Below are positions 48,983-57,950 of a DNA stretch of 64,000 nucleotides, in pieces. The notes below the pieces were generated by a model. That model searched no databases. It saw nothing but the letters and a program-made list of their open reading frames with translations, and had not been told where the DNA came from. Numbering within the stretch: position 1 is the first letter of the stretch; the number at the start of each line of letters is the position of its first letter. Location: positions 737,661 through 801,660 of the forward strand of contig JAHBXD010000001.1 in NCBI GenBank assembly GCA_019636695.1, in the 5' to 3' direction. This DNA is from Phycisphaeraceae bacterium (GTDB taxonomy: Bacteria > Planctomycetota > Phycisphaerae > Phycisphaerales > UBA1924). Both the position numbers and the translations under genes were made by a program.

Positions 48983-50635
48983 ATGCCGTGCCTGCTCTGC
49001 GTGCCCATCGTTGTCAACGACCCGGCTTCGGCCCTTGCCGAAGCCGAGCACGCCCGGCTCGCCGGGGCCGACCTTGTCGAATTTCGGTTCGACACCATGC
49101 TCCACGGCGAAGACGACATCCCCGAGGCCGTGCGTATCGTGCAGGAGGTTCCGCTTCCGTGCATCGCCACGTGTCGCCTCGCCTCCGAGGGCGGGGCCTA
49201 TGACGGTCCGGAATCCCTCCGGCGTGCGCTCTACGAGGCGTTGTGTGCCTGCCAATGCCCGCCCCGATGCCTGGATATCGAATACGCCGCGTTCGCTGCC
49301 GATCCCGCCTGGCGAGCCTTCGCCGATGCGTCCTTCGCGGCGGGCGATTCCTCGATCCTGCTCTCCACCCACGATTTCCGCTCGCGCCCGGCTGACCTCT
49401 CGCGCAGGCTGCTTGCGATGCGTGATGATGCCTGCCGCGTCATCAAGGTCGCCTTCATGGCCCGCTCGTTGCGAGACAACCTCGAACTCTTCGACATGCT
49501 GCGCGATCGCGATCGCGCAACCATCGCCCTGGCGATGGGCGAATCGGGGTTGATGAGCCGCGTGCTCGCGCCCAAGTTCGGTGGCTTTCTCACGTTCGCT
49601 TCGCTCAGGCCGACATCCATCACAGCACCCGGTCAGCCCACGCTCGCCGAACTTCTCGGGCAATACCGCTTCCGCTCCATCACCCCCAAGACCCGCGTCT
49701 ACGGCGTCATCGGCTGGCCGGTTGCGCACTCGCTCTCTCCTGCGGTGCACAACGCCGGATTCGAGGCCGCGGGCATCAACGCCGTGTATCTTCCCATGCC
49801 GGTTCTCGCGGACGATGCCGACGCCGAGGGGTCATACCTTAGCCTCAAGGCCACGCTGCTTGCGTTCATCGAGCACCCTCACCTCGATTTCGCCGGCGCA
49901 AGCATCACCCTGCCGCACAAGGTCAATCTTGTGCGTTTGGCTCGCGAGCAGGGCTGGGCCGTCGACCCCGCCGCCGATGCGCTCGGTGCGGCAAACACGC
50001 TTGTTGTTGAGCGCCCGGGCGGGAGGGTTCGCGTGCTCAACACCGATGCTCCAGCCATCGCCGATACCCTCGCGCATGCGGTCGGCCCCCTCGATGGGTG
50101 TGCGGTCACCATTCTCGGGGCCGGGGGCGTCGGGCGTGCCGCGGCATACGCCTGCGCTTCGCGCGGCGCCCGCGTGACCATCGCCAACCGCGAGCTTGCC
50201 AAGGCTCACCGACTGGTCGATGACATCCGCACGCACGTTCCGGGCGAGCTGCAAGCCGTGCCGCTTGATGCTGCGCAAAGCGTGCCTGCCGAGATCATCA
50301 TCAACGCCACGTCTTTAGGCATGACAGGCGGGCCGGATGCCAACGCTTCGCCCATCGATCTTGCTTCGGCCCCGTGGGTGCGAGGCGAACTCTCGCGCGG
50401 CAACGGGCACAAAGACGGGCAGAAAAGTGGAACCGTTGTCTTCGACACGGTGTATAGACCATTGCTGACGCCGATTCTGCATCAGGCCCGCACCTTGGGG
50501 TTGACAACGATCGACGGCGCAGTCATGTTCGTACGTCAGGCCGTGCTCCAGTTCCAATGCTGGACCGGCCTCGAACCATCGGCGGAACTCTACCGCCGCA
50601 TTGTGCTCGAACGGCTCGAACAGTCACACGAATAA
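48983..50635 (+). CDS. aroDE: Fused 3-dehydroquinate dehydratase and shikimate dehydrogenase
   Basis: Steps 3 and 4 of the shikimate pathway in one protein of 550 residues. The N-terminal half (1-225) is a type I DHQ dehydratase: LVEFRFDTM, catalytic His130 (STHDF), Schiff-base Lys155 (RVIKVAF) and GQPT at 217-220. The C-terminal half is SDH: YGVIGWPVAHSLSPAVHNAGF with the shikimate-binding Ser pair, SITLPHKVNL with the catalytic Lys, NAD(P) loop ILGAGGVGRAAAYACASRG and INATSLGM. The type I enzyme with SDH fusion is also known in plants and some bacteria, including planctomycetes. aroK lies apart at 7882. Confidence 0.94.
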   Translation: MPCLLCVPIVVNDPASALAEAEHARLAGADLVEFRFDTMLHGEDDIPEAVRIVQEVPLPCIATCRLASEGGAYDGPESLRRALYEALCACQCPPRCLDIEYAAFAADPAWRAFADASFAAGDSSILLSTHDFRSRPADLSRRLLAMRDDACRVIKVAFMARSLRDNLELFDMLRDRDRATIALAMGESGLMSRVLAPKFGGFLTFASLRPTSITAPGQPTLAELLGQYRFRSITPKTRVYGVIGWPVAHSLSPAVHNAGFEAAGINAVYLPMPVLADDADAEGSYLSLKATLLAFIEHPHLDFAGASITLPHKVNLVRLAREQGWAVDPAADALGAANTLVVERPGGRVRVLNTDAPAIADTLAHAVGPLDGCAVTILGAGGVGRAAAYACASRGARVTIANRELAKAHRLVDDIRTHVPGELQAVPLDAAQSVPAEIIINATSLGMTGGPDANASPIDLASAPWVRGELSRGNGHKDGQKSGTVVFDTVYRPLLTPILHQARTLGLTTIDGAVMFVRQAVLQFQCWTGLEPSAELYRRIVLERLEQSHE

Positions 50636-50806
50636 GTAACTGTCTCAAAGGCCTTCTCATCCTCGGTGGAGTAGGCATCACGCCCGTCTTGCTCCACCTC
50701 CTGACCTTATTGAGATTGCTTCGAAGAGTCGCTCACTCGATGACTTCCGTTCCTCGGCCCGCTTCTCGTCGGGGCGGGCGTCAGGCACATCACCCCGAAC
50801 GTGCCC

Positions 50807-50831
50807 AACCGGCGCGATCATCGCGCCGGTT
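50807..50831. other. Perfect 11-bp hairpin upstream of the DUF5658-like gene
   Basis: AACCGGCGCGA (50807-50817), loop TCA, TCGCGCCGGTT (50821-50831), with no T run after it. It ends 37 bp before the ATG at 50869. It could be a terminator-like or attenuating structure in the leader, or stabilise the transcript. Confidence 0.5.
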
Positions 50832-50868
50832 GATCCCGCACACACACCCCAACGTACGGAGCCTCATC

Positions 50869-51210
50869 ATGTCGAACGTCACGACCATGCGGCCGCTCTA
50901 TGCAGGCATCGCCGCGCTCGCCTCGCTCGATGTCCTTTTCACGTCGATCATCCTTTTCCTCGGGGGCATCGAACTCAACCTCCTGGCGGCACGCATGTAC
51001 AACGCCGCGGGCATGCCCGGCATGGCGGCATTCAAAGCGGCCTGTGTTGTCCTGGCCTTGATCTGTATCGAGGCCGTCCGAAGGCACAATCCCGCCCTCG
51101 GCCGGCGCACAGGCGAATGGGCCTTGGCCCTGAGTCTCTTTCCGGTCGTGGTGGGTGGCGTGCAGGTGCTTCAGGCGGTCCCGTTCATGCTCATGTCGGG
51201 CCGCCCCTAA
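50869..51210 (+). CDS. Small multi-helix membrane protein (DUF5658-like)
   Basis: 113 residues from ATG 50869, with ACGGAG upstream. Three hydrophobic segments: LYAGIAALASLDVLFTSIILFL, AAFKAACVVLALICI and ALALSLFPVVVGGVQVLQAVP. The pattern, with a conserved Asp in the first helix and the NLLAARMYNAAG stretch, resembles DUF5658 proteins. The frame is open further upstream to 50557, but that part overlaps aroDE in another frame. Function unknown. Confidence 0.7.
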   Translation: MSNVTTMRPLYAGIAALASLDVLFTSIILFLGGIELNLLAARMYNAAGMPGMAAFKAACVVLALICIEAVRRHNPALGRRTGEWALALSLFPVVVGGVQVLQAVPFMLMSGRP

Positions 51211-51266
51211 GCCGCCTTGCCTGCGGCTGGACAATCCCGCGCGCAGCGCAGATACTACCGACCGCT

Positions 51267-51339
51267 GCCACCTTAGCTCAGCTGGTAGAGCGGAGCTTTC
51301 GTAAAGCTCAGGTCCGGGGTTCGAGTCCCCGAGGTGGCT
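51267..51339 (+). tRNA. tRNA-Thr(CGU)
   Basis: 73 nt, complete cloverleaf: acceptor GCCACCT / AGGTGGC, D-stem GCTC / GAGC, anticodon stem GAGCT / AGCTC around TTCGTAA (anticodon CGT, reading ACG), T-stem CGGGG / CCCCG around TTCGAGT, discriminator T. CCA not encoded. It is intact; no integration is seen here. Confidence 0.95.
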
Positions 51340-51478
51340 TTCAAATGACATCCGCGCGTGCGGCCTTTCTCGCGCCGGCGGCGCAGGGGGCCGAAGCGCG
51401 TGCTCGTGGGTCGCCGGCTTCGCCTCGCGGCAGGTGCGCACCCTTGGCCTCGACTCCTCTGAACGCGGAGCGTGCTCC

Positions 51479-52189
51479 ATGCCTACCCGCACCCGCCCAG
51501 TGGCCGATCTGGTCACCCATGCGCTGACCATCCTTGCAGGCATCGCGGTGATTGTGATCGCCGTGGTCTCGCCCGACCATTTCCACCACCTCGCACGGAA
51601 AGACGCCTTCCGCGACACGGGCCTGTTCGAGCATCTCACGGTCGCCGTACTCATTCCCGGCATCATCGCGGGCATCTATGCCCTCGTGCGCTATCGTCGG
51701 CGTCTGCCCCGTCTCTACCTCCAGGGCTATCTGGCGTTGTGGATTCTCGCCTGCATCTACTTCGCCGGCGAAGAGGCCAGTTGGGGCCAGTGGTATTTCG
51801 GTTGGGAGACTCCTCCCGCGCTCGCCGAGGTCAACAAGCAGGAAGAAACCAACATCCACAATATCAGTTCGTGGCTCAACCAGAAGCCGCGCGCTATGGT
51901 CGAACTGTTCATCACCTTCGTCGGCCTGCTTGTTCCGGCTGTGATCTACCTTGTGACGCGAGCGACGCCGTCGCCCCGCGCACCCGCCGCGTGGATTCTC
52001 GCCCCCGGCATCTGCTGGAGTGCGGCGTTCTTTCACACGCTCTTCCGGGTGTGCAGTTTCATCGACAACCCGCTTGCGCAACGTCTGGGCAGTTCCGAAC
52101 TGCGCGAACTTGCCGTCGCGTGGTTCCTCGCGATCTATCTGTGGTCGTTTGCGCTCCGCCTCAGGCGCGTTCGTCCAGGCGCAACCTGA
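51479..52189 (+). CDS. Unknown polytopic membrane protein with EEASWGQ motif
   Basis: 236 residues from ATG 51479, with CGGAG at 51466-51470. Five or six membrane helices, among them VTHALTILAGIAVIVIAVVS, TVAVLIPGIIAGIYALVRY, YLALWILACIYFAGEEASWGQ and MVELFITFVGLLVPAVIYLV. The helix-ending motif GEEASWGQWYFGWETP, then NKQEETNIHN, is shared by a family of bacterial membrane proteins of unknown function. The Glu pair and Gln-Glu could form an intramembrane polar site. The gene lies 139 bp after tRNA-Thr. Confidence 0.75.
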   Translation: MPTRTRPVADLVTHALTILAGIAVIVIAVVSPDHFHHLARKDAFRDTGLFEHLTVAVLIPGIIAGIYALVRYRRRLPRLYLQGYLALWILACIYFAGEEASWGQWYFGWETPPALAEVNKQEETNIHNISSWLNQKPRAMVELFITFVGLLVPAVIYLVTRATPSPRAPAAWILAPGICWSAAFFHTLFRVCSFIDNPLAQRLGSSELRELAVAWFLAIYLWSFALRLRRVRPGAT

Positions 52190-52241
52190 TACGGCCGTGC
52201 TCGCGGCGCAACCGGCGCCGAACAACATCCCGCGGATTGAT

Positions 52242-53480
52242 TCAGGTCGCCTTACGAGGCGTCACGGCGACATTGGCCAGCAGCAGCCCGGCCACGAGTG
52301 CTGCGCCCACCATCACCATCTGAAACGCCGTGCCGACTCCCGAAACGACCTGCTGATCCAGGAGCGCATCAAGACTCTTGAACCCGATGCTCCCGGGCAC
52401 CAGCACCATCAATCCGGGCAGATGCACAATCGCCCCCGGCCGATCGGTCAGACGCGAATACAGGTTGCCTCCGGCGCCGACGACGAACGCCCCGACACAC
52501 ACACCGATCTCCGGCCCGAGCGTCACCGATGCCAGCCGCGATGCGCCGAACCCCACCAGCACCGCGCCGCAGATGACCGGCAGGTGCAGCGGCCGCGCCT
52601 TGAAGAGCACGGTATACGCAAGCCCTGCGCACGCAAGGGCCACCCACTCGGTCCAGAGGGGCAGGCTTTCAACTACGCCCGTGCCGGGGTCGGGCACGAC
52701 CCGCTCGAACTGTCGCCCGAACGCCACGCCGAATCCGATCGAGAAAAAGATCATGAGCGCATACATCAGGCGCGTTGTGCCGCTCACGAGGTGGCGCGTC
52801 GCCAGTTCATTCATGGCGAGCGTCAGCGTCAAGCCCGGCATCAGCACGATCAACCCCGCCACCGTAGCCGTATAGGTTGACATCGACGGAAGCACCGTGG
52901 TCAGCGCCAAGGCAAGGGCGGCGGCGAACGCCCCGCACGCAAACTCGATGATGCGCATCAAGTGCCGGTGACGCCCGGCGATCACGCTGAAGACACCCAC
53001 GACCAGGCCGATCACCGCCCCCGCGAGCACCTCGGGCAACCCCCCGCCGAAGAGCCGTGCCGCGACGGCCGAGGCCAGCGCGCCGCTGGCAACGGTCAGG
53101 CCCGAGGGATATTCCCATCCGCGACTCAGAATCGTCTCGAGCCGCTGCGTCCCCCCGCCCAGGGGCAGTTCACCGCGAACCACCTTCGACGCGACTTCGT
53201 CCACGTCGCTCAACAGGCCCAGGTTGACCGCCGCCGGGTCGATGCGCACCAGGCGCACCCGCTGGCGCTCGATCGGCCCGAACCCCGCCCAGAGCGAGGT
53301 CGGCGTGCTGAACACCTGGATATCAAGCCCCAGACGTTGCGCGCACCCTGTCATCGCTTCTTCGATACGGTGCGCGGGTGTGCCGCAGACGTGCAGGGCC
53401 TTGCCCAGGTCCATCATGAAGCGGATCGCTTCGCCGGTCGATCGGGTTTCGGGCGAAGCCAGCGGGCCGTCGGAAGACAT
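52242..53480 (-). CDS. ThrE-family threonine/serine exporter
   Basis: 412 residues. The N-terminal part (about 20-130) is the ThrE/DUF1212 cytosolic domain: MMDLGKALHVCGTPAHRIEEAMTGC, then VFSTPTSLWAGF. The C-terminal part has about ten membrane helices, two halves of five, including LAGAVIGLVVGVFSVIAG, ALALALTTVLPSMSTYTAT, YALMIFFSIGFGVAF and VGVCVGAFVVGAGGNLYSRL. Single proteins carrying both DUF1212 and DUF3815 halves export threonine and serine in actinobacteria. Direction and substrate here are inferred. Start ATG 53480. Confidence 0.85.
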   Translation of the reverse strand: MSSDGPLASPETRSTGEAIRFMMDLGKALHVCGTPAHRIEEAMTGCAQRLGLDIQVFSTPTSLWAGFGPIERQRVRLVRIDPAAVNLGLLSDVDEVASKVVRGELPLGGGTQRLETILSRGWEYPSGLTVASGALASAVAARLFGGGLPEVLAGAVIGLVVGVFSVIAGRHRHLMRIIEFACGAFAAALALALTTVLPSMSTYTATVAGLIVLMPGLTLTLAMNELATRHLVSGTTRLMYALMIFFSIGFGVAFGRQFERVVPDPGTGVVESLPLWTEWVALACAGLAYTVLFKARPLHLPVICGAVLVGFGASRLASVTLGPEIGVCVGAFVVGAGGNLYSRLTDRPGAIVHLPGLMVLVPGSIGFKSLDALLDQQVVSGVGTAFQMVMVGAALVAGLLLANVAVTPRKAT

Positions 53481-53513
53481 GGGGGGTGGCTTTCGATTCC
53501 TGTCCGCGTGCGC

Positions 53514-55145
53514 TCACGCGCGTCGCACCTCGACCCGTCCGCCCGCGACGTCCTTGATCGCGTAACCCATGGCGGCCAGTTCGTCGCGGATGCGGTCGGA
53601 CGATGCAAAATCCTTGCGAGCGCGGGCTTCTCGCCGCGCGAGCAGCAGGTCGATGACGCGCGGGTCTGGCTCGACCCCGGGCGCGAACACGCCGATGTCG
53701 GTCTCTTGCCCGTGCGCCCGAGGCCGATCAAACAGCCCCAGCACCGCGTCAAGTTCACGCAAGAGCACGCCGTCGCCGGGCAATGGTTCGCGCACCTCGT
53801 TGGCCCAGCGGTTGAGCGCGGCAATCGCCCCGGCGATGTTCAGATCGTCGTTCATCGCGGCGGCGAACTCGGCCCGGCAACGGTCACGAGCAGCCTGGTC
53901 GCCCGCTTCGGGCGAATGTGCGCGAGCCTGGTCGGCCGCGTCGAGCATGCGCCGCCAGCGCTCGACCAGCCGGGCCGAATCTTTCAACCCTTGGTCGGTG
54001 AAGTTCGCGTTGGAGCGATAGTGCGTCTTGATCAGTTCAAGCCGGATGGCGGCGGCCTCGTGCCCCTGGTCGATCAGTTGGCGGACAGTGGCGAAGTTGC
54101 CCTTGCTCTTACTCATCTTCTCGCCGTTGATGAGCAGAAACCGCGGGTGAAACCACAGCCGGGCAAGCGGCGCGCCCTCGGGCAGGGCGTTGAACGCCGC
54201 GCACGACTGGGCGATCTCGCATTCATGGTGGGGGAAGATGTTGTCTTCGCCTCCGGAATGAATGTCGAAGATCGGGAGGCCGTCGGGCACGGTGAAGGTG
54301 CGCAGGTCGAGTGAGGCCGCTTCGGGGTGGGTGCAGCGCACCGCCATGGCCGTGCACTCGATGTGCCACCCCGGATAGCCCTCGCCCCACGGGCTGGGCC
54401 ACTTCATCAGGTGCGTGCGGTCTTCCTTCCAAAGCAGAAAATCCGAGGGGTGGCGCTTGCCGGCCTGATTTTCAGCCCGAACGCGCCCGCCCTCGCCCTC
54501 GCGCAGACGATCGAGCGTGTTGCCGCTGAGCGCGCCGTAGGAAGCAAGCGACCGGACATCGAAGTACACCACGCGCGATCCCGGCGAACCGACGACATAC
54601 GCGTGGCCGCGCGAGATCAATCGCTCGATGGAAACGATCATCCCCGGTACATGATCGGTCGCCCGGGGCATGACGAGCGGGTTGGTCGCCTGCTCGATCG
54701 CGACCTTGAGGCCCATGTCTCGGGCATCGCGAAGAAACCGGCCTGTGAAAAACTCGGCCACGGCACGCGGATCGGTCGGGTCAATCTCGACGCCCGGCGG
54801 CAATTTGCCCGACTTCTTCGCCTCGGCGATGCGCCGCCCGCCCGCGGCCATTTTGTCTTCGCCGCCTCCGTCGGCCGAGTCGTCGTCGGTCATATGCCCG
54901 ACATCGGTGATGTTCATGACGTGCACGACGCGCCGGGGCGAGCCGGCGGGGTCGTTGACCAGTTCGCAGAGCGGGCTTTCAAGCCAGCGGCGCAACAGGT
55001 CTGCGGCGAGAAACGAACGGAAGTTTCCGATGTGCCCGTCGTCATAGACCGTCAGCCCGCACGTATAGAACGTGATGCGCTTGGGGTCGGCAGGCGCAAA
55101 GGGCCGGGCGCTGCGCGTCAGGGTGTTGTAGATGGTCAGCGGCAC
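53514..55145 (-). CDS. cysS: Cysteinyl-tRNA synthetase
   Basis: Charges tRNA-Cys. 543 residues, somewhat longer than the usual 460. Class I signatures: TFYTCGLTVYDDGHIGNFR carries the zinc Cys29 and the HIGH-box variant HIGN; KMSKS appears intact in INGEKMSKSKGNFATVRQL. Other zinc ligands lie in HIECTAMA and the GGEDNIFPHHECE stretch. An insertion of about 60 residues follows VMNITDVGH (DSADGGGEDKMAAGG), which explains the length. Start codon GTG 55145. Confidence 0.95.
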   Translation of the reverse strand: MPLTIYNTLTRSARPFAPADPKRITFYTCGLTVYDDGHIGNFRSFLAADLLRRWLESPLCELVNDPAGSPRRVVHVMNITDVGHMTDDDSADGGGEDKMAAGGRRIAEAKKSGKLPPGVEIDPTDPRAVAEFFTGRFLRDARDMGLKVAIEQATNPLVMPRATDHVPGMIVSIERLISRGHAYVVGSPGSRVVYFDVRSLASYGALSGNTLDRLREGEGGRVRAENQAGKRHPSDFLLWKEDRTHLMKWPSPWGEGYPGWHIECTAMAVRCTHPEAASLDLRTFTVPDGLPIFDIHSGGEDNIFPHHECEIAQSCAAFNALPEGAPLARLWFHPRFLLINGEKMSKSKGNFATVRQLIDQGHEAAAIRLELIKTHYRSNANFTDQGLKDSARLVERWRRMLDAADQARAHSPEAGDQAARDRCRAEFAAAMNDDLNIAGAIAALNRWANEVREPLPGDGVLLRELDAVLGLFDRPRAHGQETDIGVFAPGVEPDPRVIDLLLARREARARKDFASSDRIRDELAAMGYAIKDVAGGRVEVRRA

Positions 55146-55178
55146 GGGTGGTCGGGCGAGTGTTTCAACGATTGGAGA

Positions 55179-56714
55179 TCAACGAGCGCGGGGGGAGCCT
55201 TTTCGGCCCGATTTTGCGGCGGGTTTTGCGCGCGAAGCGGGTTTGGAGGACTTGCCGCCGGGCTTGGCGGCGTTTCGCGCCGTGGTCTTGGGTGCCACCG
55301 CCTTGGGTTTTGTGCGTGAAGACTTCCCTTCGGCAACCGGCGAAGTCTCGGGCGCCCAGACATTGCTCGGTGTGCCCGAACTGGTGATCGCGGGCGGAAG
55401 GTCTTTCTCGGCCGAGGTGCGAGGGTGACCGTTGGCCAGATGCCCACCGACCCCGTTGAGGTGCATCTGCCCGCTGGTGAGGCCGGGGAAGTGCTCGCCC
55501 TGCCAACTCGCCGGGTATCGAGAATCGTCCATCGCCAGCGCGGCCTTGGTGGGCAGCAGGGGACGGAAGGTGTCGCACATGACCGCCAGTTCAGCCGTAT
55601 AGGTCGCCTTGAGCGATGCCTCGATCGTGCCGGGGTGCGGCCCGTGCGGAATGCCCTGGGGGTGGGCCGTCATGCTGCCGACCTCGATGCCCTTGCGGCT
55701 TCCGAAGTTGCCTTCGACGTAATACAGCACTTCGTCAGAATCGAGGTTTGAGTGGTTGTAGGGCACCTTGATGGCGTCGGGGTGCCAGTCGAGCATGCGC
55801 GGGCAGAATGAGCAGATGACGAAGTTGTGCGCTTCGAACGTCTGGTGAATCGGCGGCGGCATGTGCAGTTTGCCGGTGATCGGCGCGAAGTCGTCGATGT
55901 TGAAGATGAAGGGGTAATAGCACCCGTCCCAGCCGACGACATCGAGCGGGTGATAGTGATAGACGTAGCTGTGCACCCGGTCGCGCGCCTTGATACGCAC
56001 TTCAAACTCGCCCCGGACATCCCACGTCAGCGGATAATCGGGAATACGCAGGTCGCGCTCGCAATAGGGTGCGTGTTCCAGAAACTGCCCCGTGGCTTTG
56101 CTGACGTAGCGCGGCGGCGGGCCGATGTGGCTGCCGTTGGTGGTCTCTATCAGCAGGAACTTGCCGAAGGGCATGACTTCGGCCGAGGGGCCGCCGTCGG
56201 CGGGCAGGCCGTCGGGGCCGTTGGTGCGCTTGTCCCAGACGATTGTGTAAATGACGCCCTTGGGAATGACCAGATAGTCCTTCGGGCCGAAACGCAGCGT
56301 GCCCATCATCGTGTGGCAGACGCCCGAGCCGAAGTGAATGAAAAAGCACTCGTCGCCCTGGCCGTTTTTGAAGTGATAGTTCATCTGGCGATCGGGAACG
56401 CAGATCGCCATTTCGCAATCGTCGTTGCCGAAGAAAACCACGCGGCCGGTCACCCAGTCGCCCTCGGCGCGCATGCCCGCGGTCTTGACGTGGCGCATCC
56501 GCATCACGTCCTGCTCGACATATTCAACCTTGGTCGAATAGAGCGTTTTCCAGCCATCTACCTGCGTGGGCGGGTGAATGTGGTACATCGTGCTCGAAGG
56601 GCCGACGAACCCTTCGGTCCCGAAGAGTTCTTCGCTGTACAGCGCGCCGTCGGGCCGACGGAACTGCACGTGCCGCTTGCGGGGAATATTGCCGAGCGTT
56701 GTGTAAAAGGGCAT
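55179..56714 (-). CDS. hmgA: Homogentisate 1,2-dioxygenase with basic C-terminal tail
   Basis: Opens the ring of homogentisate in tyrosine and phenylalanine breakdown using Fe2+ and O2. 511 residues; the catalytic part fills about 1-415. HGD landmarks: FGPKDYLVIPKGVIYTI, ETTNGSHIGPP, YVYHYHPLDVVGWDG, PPPIHQTFEAHNFVICSFCPR, DEVLYYVEGNFGSR and HPQGIPHGPHPG, which supply the His and Glu iron ligands. The last 90 residues are unrelated, rich in Lys, Ala, Pro and Ser (KPKAVAPKTTARNAAKPGGK, SKPASRAKPAAKSGRKG). No fahA or hppD is adjacent. Start ATG 56714. Confidence 0.92.
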   Translation of the reverse strand: MPFYTTLGNIPRKRHVQFRRPDGALYSEELFGTEGFVGPSSTMYHIHPPTQVDGWKTLYSTKVEYVEQDVMRMRHVKTAGMRAEGDWVTGRVVFFGNDDCEMAICVPDRQMNYHFKNGQGDECFFIHFGSGVCHTMMGTLRFGPKDYLVIPKGVIYTIVWDKRTNGPDGLPADGGPSAEVMPFGKFLLIETTNGSHIGPPPRYVSKATGQFLEHAPYCERDLRIPDYPLTWDVRGEFEVRIKARDRVHSYVYHYHPLDVVGWDGCYYPFIFNIDDFAPITGKLHMPPPIHQTFEAHNFVICSFCPRMLDWHPDAIKVPYNHSNLDSDEVLYYVEGNFGSRKGIEVGSMTAHPQGIPHGPHPGTIEASLKATYTAELAVMCDTFRPLLPTKAALAMDDSRYPASWQGEHFPGLTSGQMHLNGVGGHLANGHPRTSAEKDLPPAITSSGTPSNVWAPETSPVAEGKSSRTKPKAVAPKTTARNAAKPGGKSSKPASRAKPAAKSGRKGSPRAR

Positions 56715-56787
56715 GGGGCAACCTCCGGCCGCATCGTATGCGGGCGTATGCCTCCCGACGCCCCCGGGGCGGATCTATGCTCCCGGG

Positions 56788-57501
56788 ATGAAGCGGCCGT
56801 TTCTGACCGCGCGGTGGACCGACCTGGTGCTCGCGCAGTATGACGTCGATGACGCCCTGCTCGAACCGCACCTGGCCCCGGGGCTGACGCTCGATCGCTT
56901 TGAGGGCCGGGCGTATGTCAGCCTTGTCGCATTCGACTTTCGCGATACGCGCGTTCGCGGCGTTCGCATCCCCGGGCACACGCGGTTTCCCGAGGTCAAC
57001 CTGCGGTTCTATGTGCGCGACCCGGCAACCGGCATCCGCGGGGTCATGTTCATCCGCGAACTCGTCCCGCGAAGGCTCGTGGCCTGGGTTGCGCGGGCGA
57101 TCTACAACGAACCCTACCGCGCTTCACCGATGCGCAGCACACGCGCACAGCACGATCAGCGAGTGACCGTCGAGCACACCTGGCGATTCGGCGCGAGCAC
57201 GCACCGCGTTCGAGCCTGCGGCACCATGCCCCTGCACACGCCCGACCCTGAAAGCCGCGAGCACTTTTTCAAAGAGCACTCGTGGGGTTTCGGCAAGAGC
57301 CGATCGGGACGACGGCTGATCTATCGCGTTGAGCACCCGGTTTGGGCGGTTTATGCCGCGTCCGAGGCTGAGATCAGCGTCGATTTCGCGCGGGTGTACG
57401 GCCCGGCGTGGTCGGTGCTGAACGGGCGCTCGCCCGATTCGATCGTGTTTGCGGCGGGGTCGTCGGTGTCGGTCTCACCGGTGAGTTCGGCGAGCGCCTG
57501 A
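56788..57501 (+). CDS. DUF2071 (YqjF-like) protein
   Basis: 237 residues from ATG 56788. The YqjF/DUF2071 pattern is clear: FLTARWTDLVLAQYDVDDALLEPHLAPGL at the start, YVSLVAFDFRDTRVRGVRIPGH, NLRFYVRD, VMFIRELVPRRLVAWVAR, FFKEHSWGF and VYHVEHPVW-like YRVEHPVW. The fold is related to acetoacetate decarboxylase, but members have no established enzymatic role. It is divergent from hmgA, 73 bp away, and its 3' end overlaps the convergent gene ending at 57351. Confidence 0.85.
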   Translation: MKRPFLTARWTDLVLAQYDVDDALLEPHLAPGLTLDRFEGRAYVSLVAFDFRDTRVRGVRIPGHTRFPEVNLRFYVRDPATGIRGVMFIRELVPRRLVAWVARAIYNEPYRASPMRSTRAQHDQRVTVEHTWRFGASTHRVRACGTMPLHTPDPESREHFFKEHSWGFGKSRSGRRLIYRVEHPVWAVYAASEAEISVDFARVYGPAWSVLNGRSPDSIVFAAGSSVSVSPVSSASA

Positions 57502-57884
57502 TGCCGTTCGGAGCGAGGCGACCGCGTTGCGGCCGGATCAGCGTGTTTGCTCGACCGCGCGGGTGAGGAAGCGGAGCGCAGGATCTGTGCCGCGGCGCGT
57601 CGGACGGATTCCACGCGCGCTGGGGGGTCATCGTCGGCGAGAGGAGTCTGGGAAATCCGGGCGACAACCTCAAGGGCGGTGGGGGCGGCCCGCAGGGCTA
57701 CCGCGCGGGAGCGGGCGTGGGTCATGTCTTCGATGGCCCTGAGCGCGTTTTGAATCGCTTCAGATTGGAACCACTCGACGAGTTGAAAAAGGGTGAGGCC
57801 GTGCTTTGCGGCGAAGGCGACTGCGTTGAACTCGGTGGTGGTGAGGAAATCGGCGAGTATGAGATGTATTTTGTTTGGGTCCAT
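57351..57884 (-). CDS. Possible DNA-binding protein, unknown family
   Basis: 177 residues from ATG 57884. The N-terminus, LILADFLTTTEFNAVAFAAKHGLTLFQLVEWFQSEAIQ, looks like a helix-turn-helix (broken here only by the reading). The middle is helical, and the last 70 residues are hydrophilic, probably disordered. The final 151 bp overlap the DUF2071 gene on the opposite strand, so the C-terminus may be shorter in reality or the call partly wrong. The first 120 codons lie in otherwise gene-free sequence and use codons normally for this genome. Confidence 0.55.
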   Translation of the reverse strand: MDPNKIHLILADFLTTTEFNAVAFAAKHGLTLFQLVEWFQSEAIQNALRAIEDMTHARSRAVALRAAPTALEVVARISQTPLADDDPPARVESVRRAAAQILRSASSPARSSKHADPAATRSPRSERHQALAELTGETDTDDPAANTIESGERPFSTDHAGPYTRAKSTLISASDAA

Positions 57885-57950
57885 GCGGTAAGTATGGACT
57901 ATGATCGGTAAGGCGTCAAGGCCCTATTTCTGATTTTGTTCGGTTTATAG

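Noticed and set aside
54327..56843. Long open frames antisense to cysS and hmgA
   Set aside because: Shadows of strongly recognised enzymes; no independent evidence.
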